Shown here: one piece after another, positions 36,553-48,779 of the stretch | Layout: every line of letters begins with the position of its first letter | Numbering within the stretch: position 1 is the first letter of the stretch | Source: Phoronis australis | Lineage: Eukaryota > Phoronida > Phoronidae | Length of the DNA: 64,000 bases | Reading direction: 5' to 3' | Assembly (NCBI GenBank): GCA_002633005.1 | Contig: NMRA01000042.1 | Coordinates: 638,858 to 702,857, forward strand | Notes under the pieces: model-generated | The model's database searches: none | Seen by the model: only the letters and a program-made list of their open reading frames with translations | Told to the model about the DNA's origin: nothing | Made by a program: the position numbers and the translations under genes

Positions 36553-39108
36553 CTAACACAAATTACAAGGTGTGCTTCTTATGGCGTCTGGAAGTTTGTT
36601 CCAGAAAAGATTTTGTCCAACTTCGTCACCTGTCCACTCAATGTAGGTTCTCTTACGTACCAAATGTCTCAGAATTGGAGTCATGAACTTAGGAGGAACA
36701 TCTTCCATCATTATAATAATGATATGCTGCTGAGCCTTAATATCATTTTCAAGACAGTTGGCATGAGCCAGACTCAGCTCAAAATTACACCAACTGTTCA
36801 TTGCAAAACTTGTAGTCAGAACAATTAAAATTTTTCGACTGTTTTGAATAGCTTCGTCAATGTTTTCTACTTTTGACTTCCCAAGTTCAAAATCTCTATC
36901 CTGAAGACAGACCCTAAACCCAAATTCATCTTCCAGTTTTGGACGAAGCGTTTCCATAACCCAATCCATATCATCTTCACAATATGTAACAAAACAGTCA
37001 TACTGGTAAACAAGGCGCTCATCTTCTCTTGCCAAATTCTTAGCAAAGCGTGATCTGAACAAAAACAGCCAATAGCGTATGTACCATCGATAATGATACC
37101 CCACTGTGACAACAATGGTGACAAGAGCAGCAAATGAACCAATAGTAGTTCCAACAATAAATTGAGTTTCATAACAGTCAATAAATGTTGGCTTGTAAGT
37201 CAGCAAATTCTTCTTTTTGAATTTTCCAGGTGAGTTACACTTGTACTGCATGTTCTTTCTAATAATGACTTTGACTTGCTTAGTTTTCTTCATCTGACGC
37301 AGCCAATCAATATACCACTGAAGATCACAAGTACAAGCATATGGATTATCGTAAGCCTCAAAATAATTTAAACCTTTGTCGAGAAAAGGTTGCAAAGAAG
37401 ACTGGTTTATGTTTTGTATCAGATTTGAGGAAACATCCAACCTTTTTAGGCTTAAATTACTGGAAAACACAGCAGGGCTTATCTCCAGAAGCTTGTTACC
37501 AGAGAGCCTCAGATACACTAAACTTTTAAGATCAACAAAAATGTTAGCTGGCAAATTTTTCAATGAAACTTTGTGTAAATCTAGATACATTAATCCATTT
37601 AACCCTTGAAACAAACAAACTTTGTTAGAAAATGAAAGCCTTCCCATATCAATATCTGACATTTTAAGTGACATAAGAGTTGAGAGGTTAGCAAAATAGC
37701 ACTTCTTCCCATCCAATTCCATCTTGTTATTGCTTATTTCCAGTTGTTCAACATGCGATAGAAGTCTAAACGCTTCGTGATCAACAATCCTGATACCATT
37801 CCTATTCAAATAAAGATACTTAACAGATTTTAGATAAGTAAAGGTATTTTTCTGAAGGTCAGACGCGATTGAATTGTTTGCAAATGACAAAAACTCCACG
37901 TTTTCGAGACCTCTGAATGAGTTTTTTGAAACTTTTTCAATAAGATTACTGTCAATGCAAAGCTTCCTTAAACGAGGCATAAACACTTCTCTAGAACCAT
38001 GACCGATTCTCCCAACAAATTTAGGAAAAAGACTTAATTTACAGCCAGGCATGACAAGAGATTCTAATGATAATAGACCATAAAATGCTTCATTGCCAAC
38101 ATTGTACAAATGCCCATTGTAGCTCAACCAGAGGTGCTTAATACTATTGGTGTAGTTGAAACCATAACTCTCCAAAAGAGGAATTTCATTGTAGGACAAA
38201 TCCAAATTTGTAAGATTTGAAAAACATGAGAAAGCATGTGAGATATTTGTAATTTCCATTGATTGCAATTCAAGAGTTGAAAGATTTGACTGGCACAAAG
38301 AGACTAAGGCATGATGAATGTCTATCTCCAACTTGTTCCCACTGAGGATAAGTCGCTCAAGAGTGGACAAAGGTGAGAAAGCTTTTGCACTAATGTTACG
38401 AATCTTAGAATAAGAAAGATCTAAGACCTTGATGGGAGAGTACCTTAAATTAACAAAGCACAAATCACTCAGCACTCGCATTTTATGATTTCTACTCAAA
38501 TCCAAGTGTTTAAGATGTGTAAAGTTCAAAAACACATCGCCGAAGTACAAAGCGCTTGTGAGAGCATTTCCAGAAAGACTCAACAACTGTAGCATCTTCA
38601 AAGGACTGAGTGCGGTGGACGGAACTTCAGAAAGTGATGTGCTGTTTAAATATAGAACATGTAATGAACTGAGTCCTTGAAAAGTCCGGCCAGTACTCCT
38701 TGACAAGTAGTGAAGTTGGTTTGTTGATAAGTCTAAAGTCTCCAAATTTGTTAATCCGTTAAATGCGCCATCTTCAATTTCGTGGTTGATGCGACAATGG
38801 GCCAAAGAAAGGTACTTTAACTTATGCAAATTCTGAAAGGAATTCCTCTTGAGTACCTTGACAACATTGTATCTCAAAGATAGATATACAGTGTCCGTAG
38901 GAATGTCTTGTGGGATAACACGCAGTTTGTGTCTACTTCTTGGACGCGCATCGCAGTTCACTGTTCTGTTGTAGCAACGACATTTATTCGGACAGTGGGA
39001 GGAACCGGCTTCAATTTTTGACAATCCGCATATCAAAAACACCACAAAGAACAAGTTAAATCCCTTCATCTTCAATAGCACAGATTCAACAGTATAAAAA
39101 GTCTCCAC
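36553..39108 (-). CDS. Toll-like receptor B, BB-loop Pro replaced by Leu
   Basis: An 851-residue TLR with the same order of domains: signal peptide, LRRNT (CPNKCRCYNRTVNC), LRR array, one LRRCT (NPYACTCDLQWY), TM helix and TIR (about 701-851). Met14 (codon starting at 39069, MKGFNLFF) probably is the true start, because the hydrophobic signal segment follows it directly and the 13 residues before it look like 5' UTR. TIR box 1 is YDCFVTYCEDD. Box 2 reads RDFELG, so the usual proline is Leu at residue 742 (36883-36885). Box 3 FW is kept. From the LRRCT onward the DNA is nearly identical to receptors C and D, while the ectodomain is clearly different. A possible minus-strand polyadenylation signal lies at 36184-36189. 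No frameshift or stop is seen, so it looks functional. Confidence 0.97.
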   Translation of the reverse strand: METFYTVESVLLKMKGFNLFFVVFLICGLSKIEAGSSHCPNKCRCYNRTVNCDARPRSRHKLRVIPQDIPTDTVYLSLRYNVVKVLKRNSFQNLHKLKYLSLAHCRINHEIEDGAFNGLTNLETLDLSTNQLHYLSRSTGRTFQGLSSLHVLYLNSTSLSEVPSTALSPLKMLQLLSLSGNALTSALYFGDVFLNFTHLKHLDLSRNHKMRVLSDLCFVNLRYSPIKVLDLSYSKIRNISAKAFSPLSTLERLILSGNKLEIDIHHALVSLCQSNLSTLELQSMEITNISHAFSCFSNLTNLDLSYNEIPLLESYGFNYTNSIKHLWLSYNGHLYNVGNEAFYGLLSLESLVMPGCKLSLFPKFVGRIGHGSREVFMPRLRKLCIDSNLIEKVSKNSFRGLENVEFLSFANNSIASDLQKNTFTYLKSVKYLYLNRNGIRIVDHEAFRLLSHVEQLEISNNKMELDGKKCYFANLSTLMSLKMSDIDMGRLSFSNKVCLFQGLNGLMYLDLHKVSLKNLPANIFVDLKSLVYLRLSGNKLLEISPAVFSSNLSLKRLDVSSNLIQNINQSSLQPFLDKGLNYFEAYDNPYACTCDLQWYIDWLRQMKKTKQVKVIIRKNMQYKCNSPGKFKKKNLLTYKPTFIDCYETQFIVGTTIGSFAALVTIVVTVGYHYRWYIRYWLFLFRSRFAKNLAREDERLVYQYDCFVTYCEDDMDWVMETLRPKLEDEFGFRVCLQDRDFELGKSKVENIDEAIQNSRKILIVLTTSFAMNSWCNFELSLAHANCLENDIKAQQHIIIIMMEDVPPKFMTPILRHLVRKRTYIEWTGDEVGQNLFWNKLPDAIRSTPCNLC

Positions 39109-39439
39109 TGTTACTTGAGTGTCTGATTTTCAACAACTCTTGCTGGGATGTAGGATGTTGTTCCCAAATCCTATCTTGAAGCTAAGGTAGATCAAATTTT
39201 CCCAGGCTCTACCAGCATGGCGCCCTTAACCACAATGTGCACTGAACTAGGGCACACACTCACTCCTAGGAAATATATATGTTCAGGTGTTCAGAAATGA
39301 AAACATTCAGTGAAAGGTATTGTGTGATGCATAAAAGATGAAAAAACTGAAACAGAAACCAGGCTTTACTTGACTGATTAAACATAACAGCAAGTCATGG
39401 GGCTTTACATCTTATATTCCGCATGCCGTTAATAATTGG

Positions 39440-39620
39440 CTAACACAGAAAACATGTATTTCTAAAGATACGTGGGAATTTTCACGACTGCTCGTATAGC
39501 TTTTTTTGGAGCGGACTTCACCTGGATCAAAGAGAGTGCAGTGCCAGAGTCTGATGAAGTGATGACTGTATTGTGCAGAGTGACCAAGACCTAATTAAAC
39601 GTAATTACCCAGCCATAAAC
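39440..39620 (-). promoter_or_regulatory. Conserved upstream block of receptor B, possible 5' exon and regulatory site
   Basis: Counterpart of 32950-33130. The donor-like TTTGATCCAG|GTGAAG ends an exon at 39522, and the kappaB-like GGGAATTTTC stands at 39474-39483. It is about 365 bp from the annotated start, against about 850 bp in A, where repeats have been inserted. Confidence 0.5.
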
Positions 39621-40744
39621 TGCATTAAATATCAAAAACCGGAAGATCACCGCACAAATAAAAAAGTTGATGTTCAATTCAACATTTTGTCTTTTCATTA
39701 GACATCATCAGGATAATATTTACAACAATTTAGGACAACAAGTGACAACTCACAGCTCAGGTAACATCCATAATTCATGTTATTTGCTCTTCCTCATTCA
39801 AAACAAAAGCCCAGTACTACTGAAAAGTGATGAAAATGCATCACGTCCACCACTTGGAAAACAACTTCCGGTAAAGCAACACTTGATAACAGCTACTCAA
39901 AGGAAACTACATGTAACACATGAAGAATTTCGAGGTAACTAGTTCTATACTGCTGAAATCGAGATGCCCAAACGCAATGGATGATATTTCCGCCATATAC
40001 AGCAAATGTGTAGTACACGTCTACTATAACAAAAGTACAGGTCTGATATAATAATGGTACAAGTCTGCTATAATAAGTACAGATTTTCAGTCATCTATGT
40101 CAAAAATTGTGGCCTTTATGAAAGCAACATATTTGTCATAATTTACTTCGCGAAATAATTCAAGTTGACTAGAATATTAAAAATGATGAAAACACTATGA
40201 AACATAATTAAAACCAATGATCATTTGGGAAATGGCCCTTGTCAAGATCATTGTCTGAAAGCAAGGGAGATCTTGAGGAGGGCAGAAGGCAAGATCGCCC
40301 GATCTTGTGAAATTTCCCCCTCACCTACTCATCATCAGGGCATCTCAGGGATCAGTATAAGAGAGAACCTACAAGAACCCTCTAGCTAATGCTTCATACC
40401 TGTTGGGATTTGAACACCCTGTTACCACAGTATCTGTACTGTTGCGACTGTCCTCTTTTGTTTGGGTATTAGGGAACAGAGATGGATGCCCATGGTTAAG
40501 CACTGCCTACAGTTATTAAATTTTTTACACCCAGTTCAGGCCAGTTTTGGCCCTGCGTTCTATAAACACTGAATCTCTCATAGTGGGATGTGAAATTCAT
40601 TCAGAACAGTTGCTGTTTATTCAATTGTGTTAAAAGTGTTACATGTAGAGTAAAATTTCAGTAAAAATCTACATAACAATGAATAAGCAGTACTAGAATA
40701 ACTAAGTAAAATTGCTATATACTAGGGATATTCAGTAAAAAGGA

Positions 40745-43700
40745 TTAGAACAAAACTTCTAAATGTATAGAATTCAGATGACGAGAGACTAGCTTACTTG
40801 GGTTAATTAGTTCCTGAGTTTTTCGTACAAACTCCCGAACTTGAGGTGTGAATGAGAGTTTTTCATCTAACACTATACCAAGATGTCTGTGCGACTGTTT
40901 TCTAGGAATGATTACATCATTAACTTTAAGATTATAAAATGGGTCAACAAGCACGAGAGCGTTTGGAGAAGGTGAGGTCAATGCTTTTTTCTGGTTTAAA
41001 ATTCATTCTCCATTCTTGTGACTAATAGCTGAGTTTATTTAAGTCATGTTGAAGCTGCAAAGAACTTTCAGGGCTGCTCCCTGTGAAGGGGTCAAAAAGT
41101 GCCGTGTCATCTGCATAAAGGTATGTGCTACATGACAGGTTATCAGGAAGGTTATTGATATAAACCAAGAAGAGAAGAGGGCCCAATACGCTACCCTGCG
41201 GTACACCTGCATTTACAAATCCAGGAGGGGATAAAGTTGAAAATACGCCGTCGACACGAACACTGTATGTTCTATCGGAGAAATATGAGGTGATCATGTT
41301 TAAAAGATTACCAGTAATGCCATAGGATCAAAGTTTGTGAAGTAGGTCATGAGGGACACAGTCGAAAGCAGAAGCTATATCTAGAAAAATGGACTTGACA
41401 CTCTCGCCCTTCTCAAAATGTAAATGAATCTCATGTACTACCGTAAACGTTTGGGTAAACGCCCATGCTCAGTTCACCGCCCACCCCCTACTTTAGGTGG
41501 ATTTTCGATTTAACTGCCCACTGCTCGCTTAAGTGCCCCCTGCAATTTTTGAAGATTTCCAGTTCAGCGCCCACCTCTCGGTTAAGCGCCCATCCCCGAC
41601 TTTTAAAGAATGAAGATTTAGCGCCCAGTGATAAGGAAACGCGCGATTCCCCGACTTTGAGAAAAAAGATCGATGATCACAATGAGCGCAACGATGCCGG
41701 GCCTCCGACACGGTGGTTCAGCAATGTGTATTTACCTTGACTCACTTCAAAATTTAATACTTTATTGTCTTTGTCACTTTATTTTCTTCCCATGTTTGCA
41801 AAGTTTAAGAACGCCGCTGGCATCAAAACCTCTGCTTTCAGCGACTTTGTCTGCCGCGCTGAGTTTCCGTCTGCAGTGCACTAGATAAATCATATATTCG
41901 AAAAAATAAGGCCACAGAAAAGTGACAATGGTTTTGACAACCCTACAAATTCTCTTCAGGTGGGAAGCTCTGCATTTTGAAGAAATCTCACAACTCACGG
42001 AAAGATGTCAAATTCTCAATATTTTGACAAATGGGTTATAGAAGATGCGTGGCGACCGAAGGGACAGTACAAGTGCCTTACTGGGTTACCGATTTCTTTG
42101 CTGCCTATAGATTTCTGAATTCAAAGGCAGGCAATAATGTATGTTTGAGTATGATCTTGAGGTAATAAAAACTGCTACTCAAATTTTGTTTTTCGCTTAT
42201 TGCATCTCAGTCAAACTGGCGTTAGCAGATTGAACTAATGTCGTTGGCTGTTCGTTACTATTTCTTGCGTCAGCCCCCATGTAAGCATGACTGTGAATTA
42301 TCGTTTCCTCATCAATTTCCCTTTTTATTCATCCAGAATAATTTTGTTTACACATTGGCCAGTTTCAGCCTGAACAAAAATTCTCACCATTCCAGTCTGA
42401 CATATCTACAACGTAGACTGACTGAAAATTGGCGATAGTGGGTAGGAGGTGCAAGCAGCTAGTTACGGGCATGGGCATAGGGGGCATCGAGCCCGGAAAT
42501 ATGGGAATAGACTTGACATTGAAGTTTTGGGGAACACTGGCAACGGATGAACATCGTAAAGAACTGGGTCTTATGAATAAGAGCTTAAAAGTACATAGTC
42601 ACGCCCGTTTCTGTTACTTAGGACTGTCGCAATTTTCTTTTGATGTGTGACTTTGTAGTGGTGCACTCGCGCAAGTTCCCAAACTTTGGAGCGCATGTTA
42701 CCTTGACACCAACATGTGATTGACAGGTGACTCACATGTAGGCCCTACGTGCGTGCCGAATTACGCCGCTATCTTTGGCCAGAAAAAACGAGATGCATAT
42801 TGAAAGAGGCCGTTGTATATTACTTGACGGCATTTCCAAATCACGATTGTCAGCCGACTGGGACATTGCACGCTAACAGCACGACCGAACAGTGCCGCAG
42901 TGCAATATTGTAGGTGATATAAATAGGGTAATCTGGACATCTTGCATGTAAAATAAACGTTTTTCCACCACAAAGTTTGGTAAAGTGATCGTTTAAGAAT
43001 TAATTGAAACATCGCTGTTTTGTGACGTTTTATCACAGTGCCGTGGCTCGAAATTTCATTCTTGATTGACGAGTGGCTCACGGCCGCTTAACCCTGATTC
43101 TTGTCTTACTTCTTTGCCGAGCATGTTTGGCGCAACGGCAAGTGAGCAACGCCGGGCAGTCGAGATCAAACAGCTAGCCGCAGAACCATACGCTGAAAAT
43201 GTCATTGAGTCACGGAGTGTCGACTGTAAACATCCGAAACACAAAAAAATCTGAATTAAGTATTTCAAACTTTTATTACAACTGCTCTCTGACTATGAAC
43301 TTGACAGCTTAAGTACGAGGTGACCTCTGCAACACGTGAAGCTTGCACGCGCGCACTTTAGCAAAGTCACATCTTGAAATAGTTGCAATCCAAGTAGAGG
43401 CTGCGTGGTCACTGGTCGTCTGCGCTCTACAGGGCAAAGTAACAAGACTGCAGGACGGCACGGGGCTATTACTCAGCAATTCTGTAAATTTAATAGTGAA
43501 TAACTAATCTGAGGGCAAGAGAACCTTTGTTGGGATCATCCGCTGTTATGACATTTTTCTCGTCATGTGGCGATATGACATTAAAGCTCTTTGAAAAGTG
43601 CTACGCGTTCCGAGTACGTGTGTGCTGTGGGGACTTGGATCACGAGGTAAGATTAACCGTCCAGGGCGGTTGCCTGTCGTAATAAGCGCCCATGTTCGAT

Positions 43701-43930
43701 TAACCGCCCACCCTGGATTTCTTGAAAAGTCACAATTAAGCGCCCATGTCTGGTTAACCTTCCACCCCCGATTTTTTGGGTTTGCCAATTTAACCGCCCA
43801 GGGCCCGAACATTTACGGTATTTCAACAAGTTGTCCCACGGTGCTGTTCCCACGCAAAAAAACAAATTGACGATGATAGATCAAGTTGTTTTGTTTGAGA
43901 AATATAAGAATAATTTGAGCAATGATCTAA
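40745..43930 (-). mobile_element. Non-LTR retrotransposon reverse transcriptase fragment, interrupted and decayed
   Basis: On the minus strand 43821-43930 encodes RT motif-like sequence with RGNSTVGQLVE. The frame continues after the inserted element at 41438 with FLDIASAFDCVPHDLLHKL (RT domain A). Then follow AGVPQGSVLGPLLFLVYINN (domain B) and STYLYADDTALF (the YADD catalytic box, domain C). The C-terminal part HRHLGIVLDEKLSFTPQV lies at 40745-40981. A stop after LLHKL near 41330 and a frame break near 41000 show it is dead. Jockey- or CR1-like non-LTR elements are the best guess; the 5' part and endonuclease are absent. Confidence 0.83.
41441..43818. mobile_element. DNA transposon copy 2, inserted in a retrotransposon
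   Basis: The element starts CCGTAAACGTTTGGG and ends CCCGAACATTTACGG, with TA directly outside each end (41439-41440 and 43819-43820). Subterminal GCGCCCA-type repeats and the right-hand interior match copy 1, and the left interior (41750-41940) matches copy 3 at 57100-57300. It is 2378 bp long and has no recognisable transposase. It splits the reverse-transcriptase frame of the surrounding non-LTR fragment. Confidence 0.82.
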
Positions 43931-45602
43931 AAATTGTGGTTACACCTTTTCGGAGTGCATCTTTCTACTGTCGCTGACTTTTGAGTATGATACTGTCCTG
44001 TATTCATACAGTGTAAATACGACCACACCGGTTAAATCCACCAGATATGTGCTCATTGTAAATGTATGTGCTTCAAGCACGCGGCTATTAAACATCACTG
44101 CAGAAACGCCCCTTGCATGACATGGCTAAAAATCGTTCACAGTCCGCCATTTTTTCACGGTATTGTAAACCTAACCAATGACTGCTGAGGTTACATCAAC
44201 CAATGCTAAAGCGCATGCCACTGCGTGATACCTGCGTGCTGGTTGGGCACGCATGGGACCAGCATGTTTTCTTTATTGCACTACGGAAACCGAGTGCTAG
44301 TGCGCAGCGCCACCGCCGGTCGACTGGGATATCACGCACATATCGACCGGGAGCACTATTAGCTCCGTTACGATTGCGCTGGTTGTCTGAATCGGACACT
44401 TGAAATCGGGTCTGAGCCCAACCCCCCCCCACACACAAATCTGCACACATTGCTAAATCTTGTTTAAGCCGTTTAATGTTCATTACCGAGGTTAATTAAT
44501 AAACTCAACATTTCCTCATGCTCTTGTTTTATTTTTTGTGGCAGCTAAGGGGGGGGCCGGGCCCTCTGGTCCCCCCCCTAAATCCACCTATGAACCAATG
44601 ACCCTGTTCTACTAAACTTAGGGAGAGAGTATGTTAACGCAAGTGCATATAATTTCACATTTTTATTATTTCCTTCCGTTTTGTACTCATTTACAATATA
44701 CTCCATGTATATGTTGAGATACATTCTAGTGAACAGTCTATTTTCAAACTGTATCTACTGAAGAAATTAACACATTTGTCCGTTACTCGCATTCTCACAC
44801 AAAAGCTTGAATCTGCCATTCACTGAAGTGCAGACAAGACAATTACACTCTGCCGGGAACGATATTTGTAACGTTGGTACTTGGTAGGTCTTTGATTTGA
44901 TTTGGTCGCATTGTTTTTTTTTTCAGTTTTTAACTTTCAAACTTGCCGAATCAACTTTCTTAATTGCAAAACAGGTAAAAGCTAGCGGAGCTCACGGCCA
45001 GACTCCTGCAAGTCAGCCCTTGTTCTATGTTCAGGTCAACTCGAGCTTACGTAGACTTGCTAGAGGGGGTTGTGGGTCGTGGGTCCAGGAGGTCATGAGT
45101 CGAGGGGGTCTTGAGGTGTGGGGGTCGAGGGGGTTTTAGAACAATACTCACCCAAGCTATGCGCCTGTATTAAAAAACATGCATATAATATATTTAAAAA
45201 ATATTCACCCCAGTATGCATAAAACACTTAACTTTATGGAAAAAAGCCAACAGGATAACACTATAACTGACAGCAATGTAAAGAGTGGTTTCCATCCTAT
45301 GTACTAATACCATATGATATTCACAAAAAGCAGAATAAAAGAAACCAGAGAAAATACTGTTACCCTGTCTTAAGACACCAAATTTTGTCAACTGCAAAAA
45401 TTATTCTTAATTACTAGTAGGACAATAAAATCTAATTACAGAAACAGCCCCTTATGAACTTTCCCGTAATTCACCTCTATGTGCGGTCATGATGGAAAGC
45501 TTCTCTTAAGATGAGTTCCACTTCTGTACTATACACTGATGCCACAAATGGTTTGAGGTTTCAACTGCTGTATCCAGCAATAACTGGGGCGGATGTAAGT
45601 GG
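43931..45602. other. Intergenic between retrotransposon relic and receptor C
   Basis: Contains the hAT-like fragment at 44540-44595 and G-rich runs of GGGGGTC type near 45060-45135. No gene recognised. Confidence 0.5.
44540..44595. repeat. Fragment of the same G/C-run hAT-like repeat
   Basis: A G-run, a short GGGCCCTCTGG centre and a C-run followed by CTAAATCCACCTATG resemble the right end of the 49308-49468 MITE. The left terminal repeat was not found. Confidence 0.45.
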
Positions 45603-48116
45603 TCAAAAACATTGGTTACAAACACCGTTTTTGATGGCGTCTGGAAGTTTCTGCCAGAAAAGATTTTGTCCAACTTCGTCACCTGTCCACTCAATGTAGG
45701 TTCTCTTACGTACCAAATGTCTCAGAATTGGAGTCATGAACTTAGGAGGAACATCTTCCATCATTATAATAATGATATGCTGCTGAGCCTTAATATCATT
45801 TTCAAGACAGTTGGCATGAGCCAGACTGAGCTCAAAATTACACCAACTGTTCATAGCAAAATTTGTAGTCAGAACAATTAAAATTTTTCGACTGTTTTGA
45901 ATAGCTTCGTCAATGTTTTCTACTTTTGACTTCCCAAGTTCAAAATCTCTATCCTGAAGACAAACCCTAAATCCAAATTCGTCTTCCAGTTTTGGACGAA
46001 GCATTTCCAAAACCCAATCCATATCATCTTCACAATATGTAACAAAACAGTCATACTGATAAACAAGGCGCTCATCTTCTCTCGCTAAATTCTTAGCAAA
46101 GCGTGATCTGAACAAAAACAGCCAATAGCGTATGTACCATCGATAATGATATCCCACTATGACAACAATGGTGACAAGAACAGCAAATGAACAAACAGTG
46201 GTTCCAGCAATAAATGGAGTTCTATAACAATAAAAAAATGTTGGGTCAAAGGTAAGCAAATTTTTCCTTTCAATTTGCTTAGGAGTAGCACATTTGTATT
46301 GCATGTACTTTCTGATAACGACTTTGACTCGCTCAGTTCTGATCATCGTACGAAGCCATTCAGTGTACCACTGAAGATCACAAGTACAATCATATGGATT
46401 ATAGTGAGCCTCAAAATGGCTCAGACCCTTGTCAAGAAAAGGCTGGAGAGATGACTGGTTGATGTTTCGTATTTTGTTTGAAGAAACATCCAATCTCACT
46501 AGGCTCATCATAGAGAATACAACAGGATTTATCTCATGTAACATATTGCCAGACAGTTGTAAGTAAACCAAACTGTGTAAATCTTGAAACATGTCCACTG
46601 GAAGCTTTTTCAAATTGACACCATGTAAATCCAGATGCTTCAGCCGAAACAATCCTCGGAATAAAGACGATCTCTTTAAATACGTGTGTTTGTGAAGACT
46701 AACGCCTGGCATTTTGAGAGATACAAGATGTGAGGGCTTACTAGCAAAATAAGGCTTGTTTTGGAATACTATAGGATTATTTCCAATGTTTACAACTTCC
46801 AATTTCGATAGGTGCCTCAAACTCTCTCGAAATATTTTTTTAATGCCATTTGTATTGAACTCCAGAGACTTTACAGAAGACAAATAAGCAAAGCAATCCA
46901 GTCCAATATCAGATACTATAGAATTATCTGCAAAAGAAATAACCTCTAGTTTCATTAGGCCTCTAAACGATTTTTTTTCAATAAATTTAATGGAATTGCC
47001 ATCTAAGTGAAGTCTCCGTAAATTTGGCACAAGACTGTGCTTGATCTTATCAAGTGAAGTAAAGGCTGGAAAAGTAAGTAATCTACAATTACGCATATCA
47101 AGAACTTCCAGAAAGACTAAACCCCAAAATGCTTCATTGCTCACAACAGTAAGTGGATTTTTGGTCAAATTTAAGAACCTTAGATGGTTTGTATAGTTGA
47201 AACCATAGCTCTCCAACTGTTTTATGTTGTTATCAGCCAAATCAACATTTCTAAGATTTGAAAAACCAACAAAAGCATGAGAGATATTTTCAATTTCCAT
47301 AGATTTCAAAATAAGAGTAGACACATTTGTTTGGCGGAGGGACAATATGACGTGTCTGAAATCCTTAAGTAGCTCATTACCACTAAGTATCACACGATCA
47401 AGTCTAGTCAAAGGAGAGAACGCTCGGGAACTTATGAGTTCGATCTGAGAAGATGATAAATCTAATGTACCTACTGGCGAATCTCTTAAATTGATAAAGA
47501 AAGAATCGCATAAGAGTCCAATTGGGTTCCCACTCAAATCTAAGTACCAAAGTTCTGTAAATTTTAAAAATGATGCAGAGAAAGATGATTTGTTTGCAAT
47601 TCTATTTGATGATAGGATTAAACTCTGCAAAGTCGTCAATGGACTGAGCTGCACAGAAGGTATCTCAGCAAGTGATGTCTTCGTCAGGTACAAAATCTTC
47701 AGTGACTTCAGTCCTTGAAATATCTGGGCGCTGGCCGTTGGCAAGTAGCGAAGAAGGTTTGATGATAGGTCTAAGATCTCCAGGTGCCCTAGCCCATTAA
47801 ACGCACCCACTTCAATTGTCATGTTGGTATAACAGTGGGCCAAAGAAAGATACTGTAGCTGATGTAGATTCAGAAATGAGTTCACGTTGAGTTCCTTGAT
47901 ATCATTGTACTTTAGAGACAAAGACACAGTGTCGGTAGGAATGCCTCTCGGGATGTCGTGTAGCTTGTGCTTACTTCTTCTATATGTATTACAGTTGACC
48001 GTTTTATTGTCATAGCAACGGCATCTTGGAGGACAATGAGCTGATACAGTAACTATCATTGACAATCCAAATGCAAGAAGCAGTGCTTGACAGTCCTTCA
48101 TCTTGGGTATAGGCAT
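45603..48116 (-). CDS. Toll-like receptor C, BB-loop Pro replaced by Leu
   Basis: An 837-residue TLR: signal peptide (hydrophobic LLLAFGLSMIVTVSA), LRRNT (CPPRCRCYDNKTVNC), LRR array, one LRRCT (NPYDCTCDLQWY), TM helix and TIR (about 686-837). Met6 is an alternative start. Box 2 reads RDFELG, with Leu at residue 727 (45936-45938) instead of Pro; box 1 and box 3 FW are present. The TIR DNA is almost identical to B and D. In addition a patch of about 80 LRR residues (47190-47440) is close to the same patch of D, while the flanking LRRs differ more, so the gene looks like a mosaic. A TATA-like sequence lies about 50 nt upstream of the start codon. No polyadenylation hexamer was seen close downstream. 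Confidence 0.97.
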   Translation of the reverse strand: MPIPKMKDCQALLLAFGLSMIVTVSAHCPPRCRCYDNKTVNCNTYRRSKHKLHDIPRGIPTDTVSLSLKYNDIKELNVNSFLNLHQLQYLSLAHCYTNMTIEVGAFNGLGHLEILDLSSNLLRYLPTASAQIFQGLKSLKILYLTKTSLAEIPSVQLSPLTTLQSLILSSNRIANKSSFSASFLKFTELWYLDLSGNPIGLLCDSFFINLRDSPVGTLDLSSSQIELISSRAFSPLTRLDRVILSGNELLKDFRHVILSLRQTNVSTLILKSMEIENISHAFVGFSNLRNVDLADNNIKQLESYGFNYTNHLRFLNLTKNPLTVVSNEAFWGLVFLEVLDMRNCRLLTFPAFTSLDKIKHSLVPNLRRLHLDGNSIKFIEKKSFRGLMKLEVISFADNSIVSDIGLDCFAYLSSVKSLEFNTNGIKKIFRESLRHLSKLEVVNIGNNPIVFQNKPYFASKPSHLVSLKMPGVSLHKHTYLKRSSLFRGLFRLKHLDLHGVNLKKLPVDMFQDLHSLVYLQLSGNMLHEINPVVFSMMSLVRLDVSSNKIRNINQSSLQPFLDKGLSHFEAHYNPYDCTCDLQWYTEWLRTMIRTERVKVVIRKYMQYKCATPKQIERKNLLTFDPTFFYCYRTPFIAGTTVCSFAVLVTIVVIVGYHYRWYIRYWLFLFRSRFAKNLAREDERLVYQYDCFVTYCEDDMDWVLEMLRPKLEDEFGFRVCLQDRDFELGKSKVENIDEAIQNSRKILIVLTTNFAMNSWCNFELSLAHANCLENDIKAQQHIIIIMMEDVPPKFMTPILRHLVRKRTYIEWTGDEVGQNLFWQKLPDAIKNGVCNQCF

Positions 48117-48165
48117 CAGAGTAATTATCCGAGGTAAGTCAGCTTCAGTCTCATGCCTTAGAGCA

Positions 48166-48175
48166 GTTTTTATAC
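48166..48175 (-). promoter_or_regulatory. TATA-like box of receptor C
   Basis: GTATAAAAAC on the minus strand, about 50 nt before the start codon. Transcription would start some 25-30 nt downstream, leaving a very short 5' UTR. Confidence 0.35.
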
Positions 48176-48779
48176 ATCAACAGAAATATCAGACAGCTTT
48201 CAAACCTCATTCCCCCAGTGAATCAGCATATTCAATTGAGAGTACTAAAGCAGTTTAGAAAAAAAACACATTAAAATACAATGCAATGTAAACTGAAACG
48301 CCAACCAGGAAAATAAATAACAGAAGGATATTGTGTGGAAACAAAGGGCGAGTACAAATCAGGTTCGTCACATGATGAGAAAGGTATTTTTAATAACGGC
48401 AAGGATTTGATCGTATGAAAAAAAAGCTTTTCGGCAGATTATGCCTCAGACTGATTAAATCATGAAAGTCACGTTTTTATAAGTACCTTTTGCACTAGGG
48501 ACACCTTACAAGACCGTTGATGTATTTAATTTATACCAAATCAAACAAATACTGCCGTAATCAAGCAGTCCTCCCCTCAGTTCCCCACATCGGCAACTGG
48601 CCATTTTTACATTGTTCGCGTATCTCCATAGCACAACACGCCAAAATGCTGGCTGCACATTTTGCGAGTCTCGTGTGTCCAAAGCCGTGGTACCCAGTAT
48701 TCACACAGAGGGTTTGTAAGTACACGCTTTTGGGGTTTTGAGTTTGAAATTATTGCAAGACTAGTTAACGGCCCAAAAG

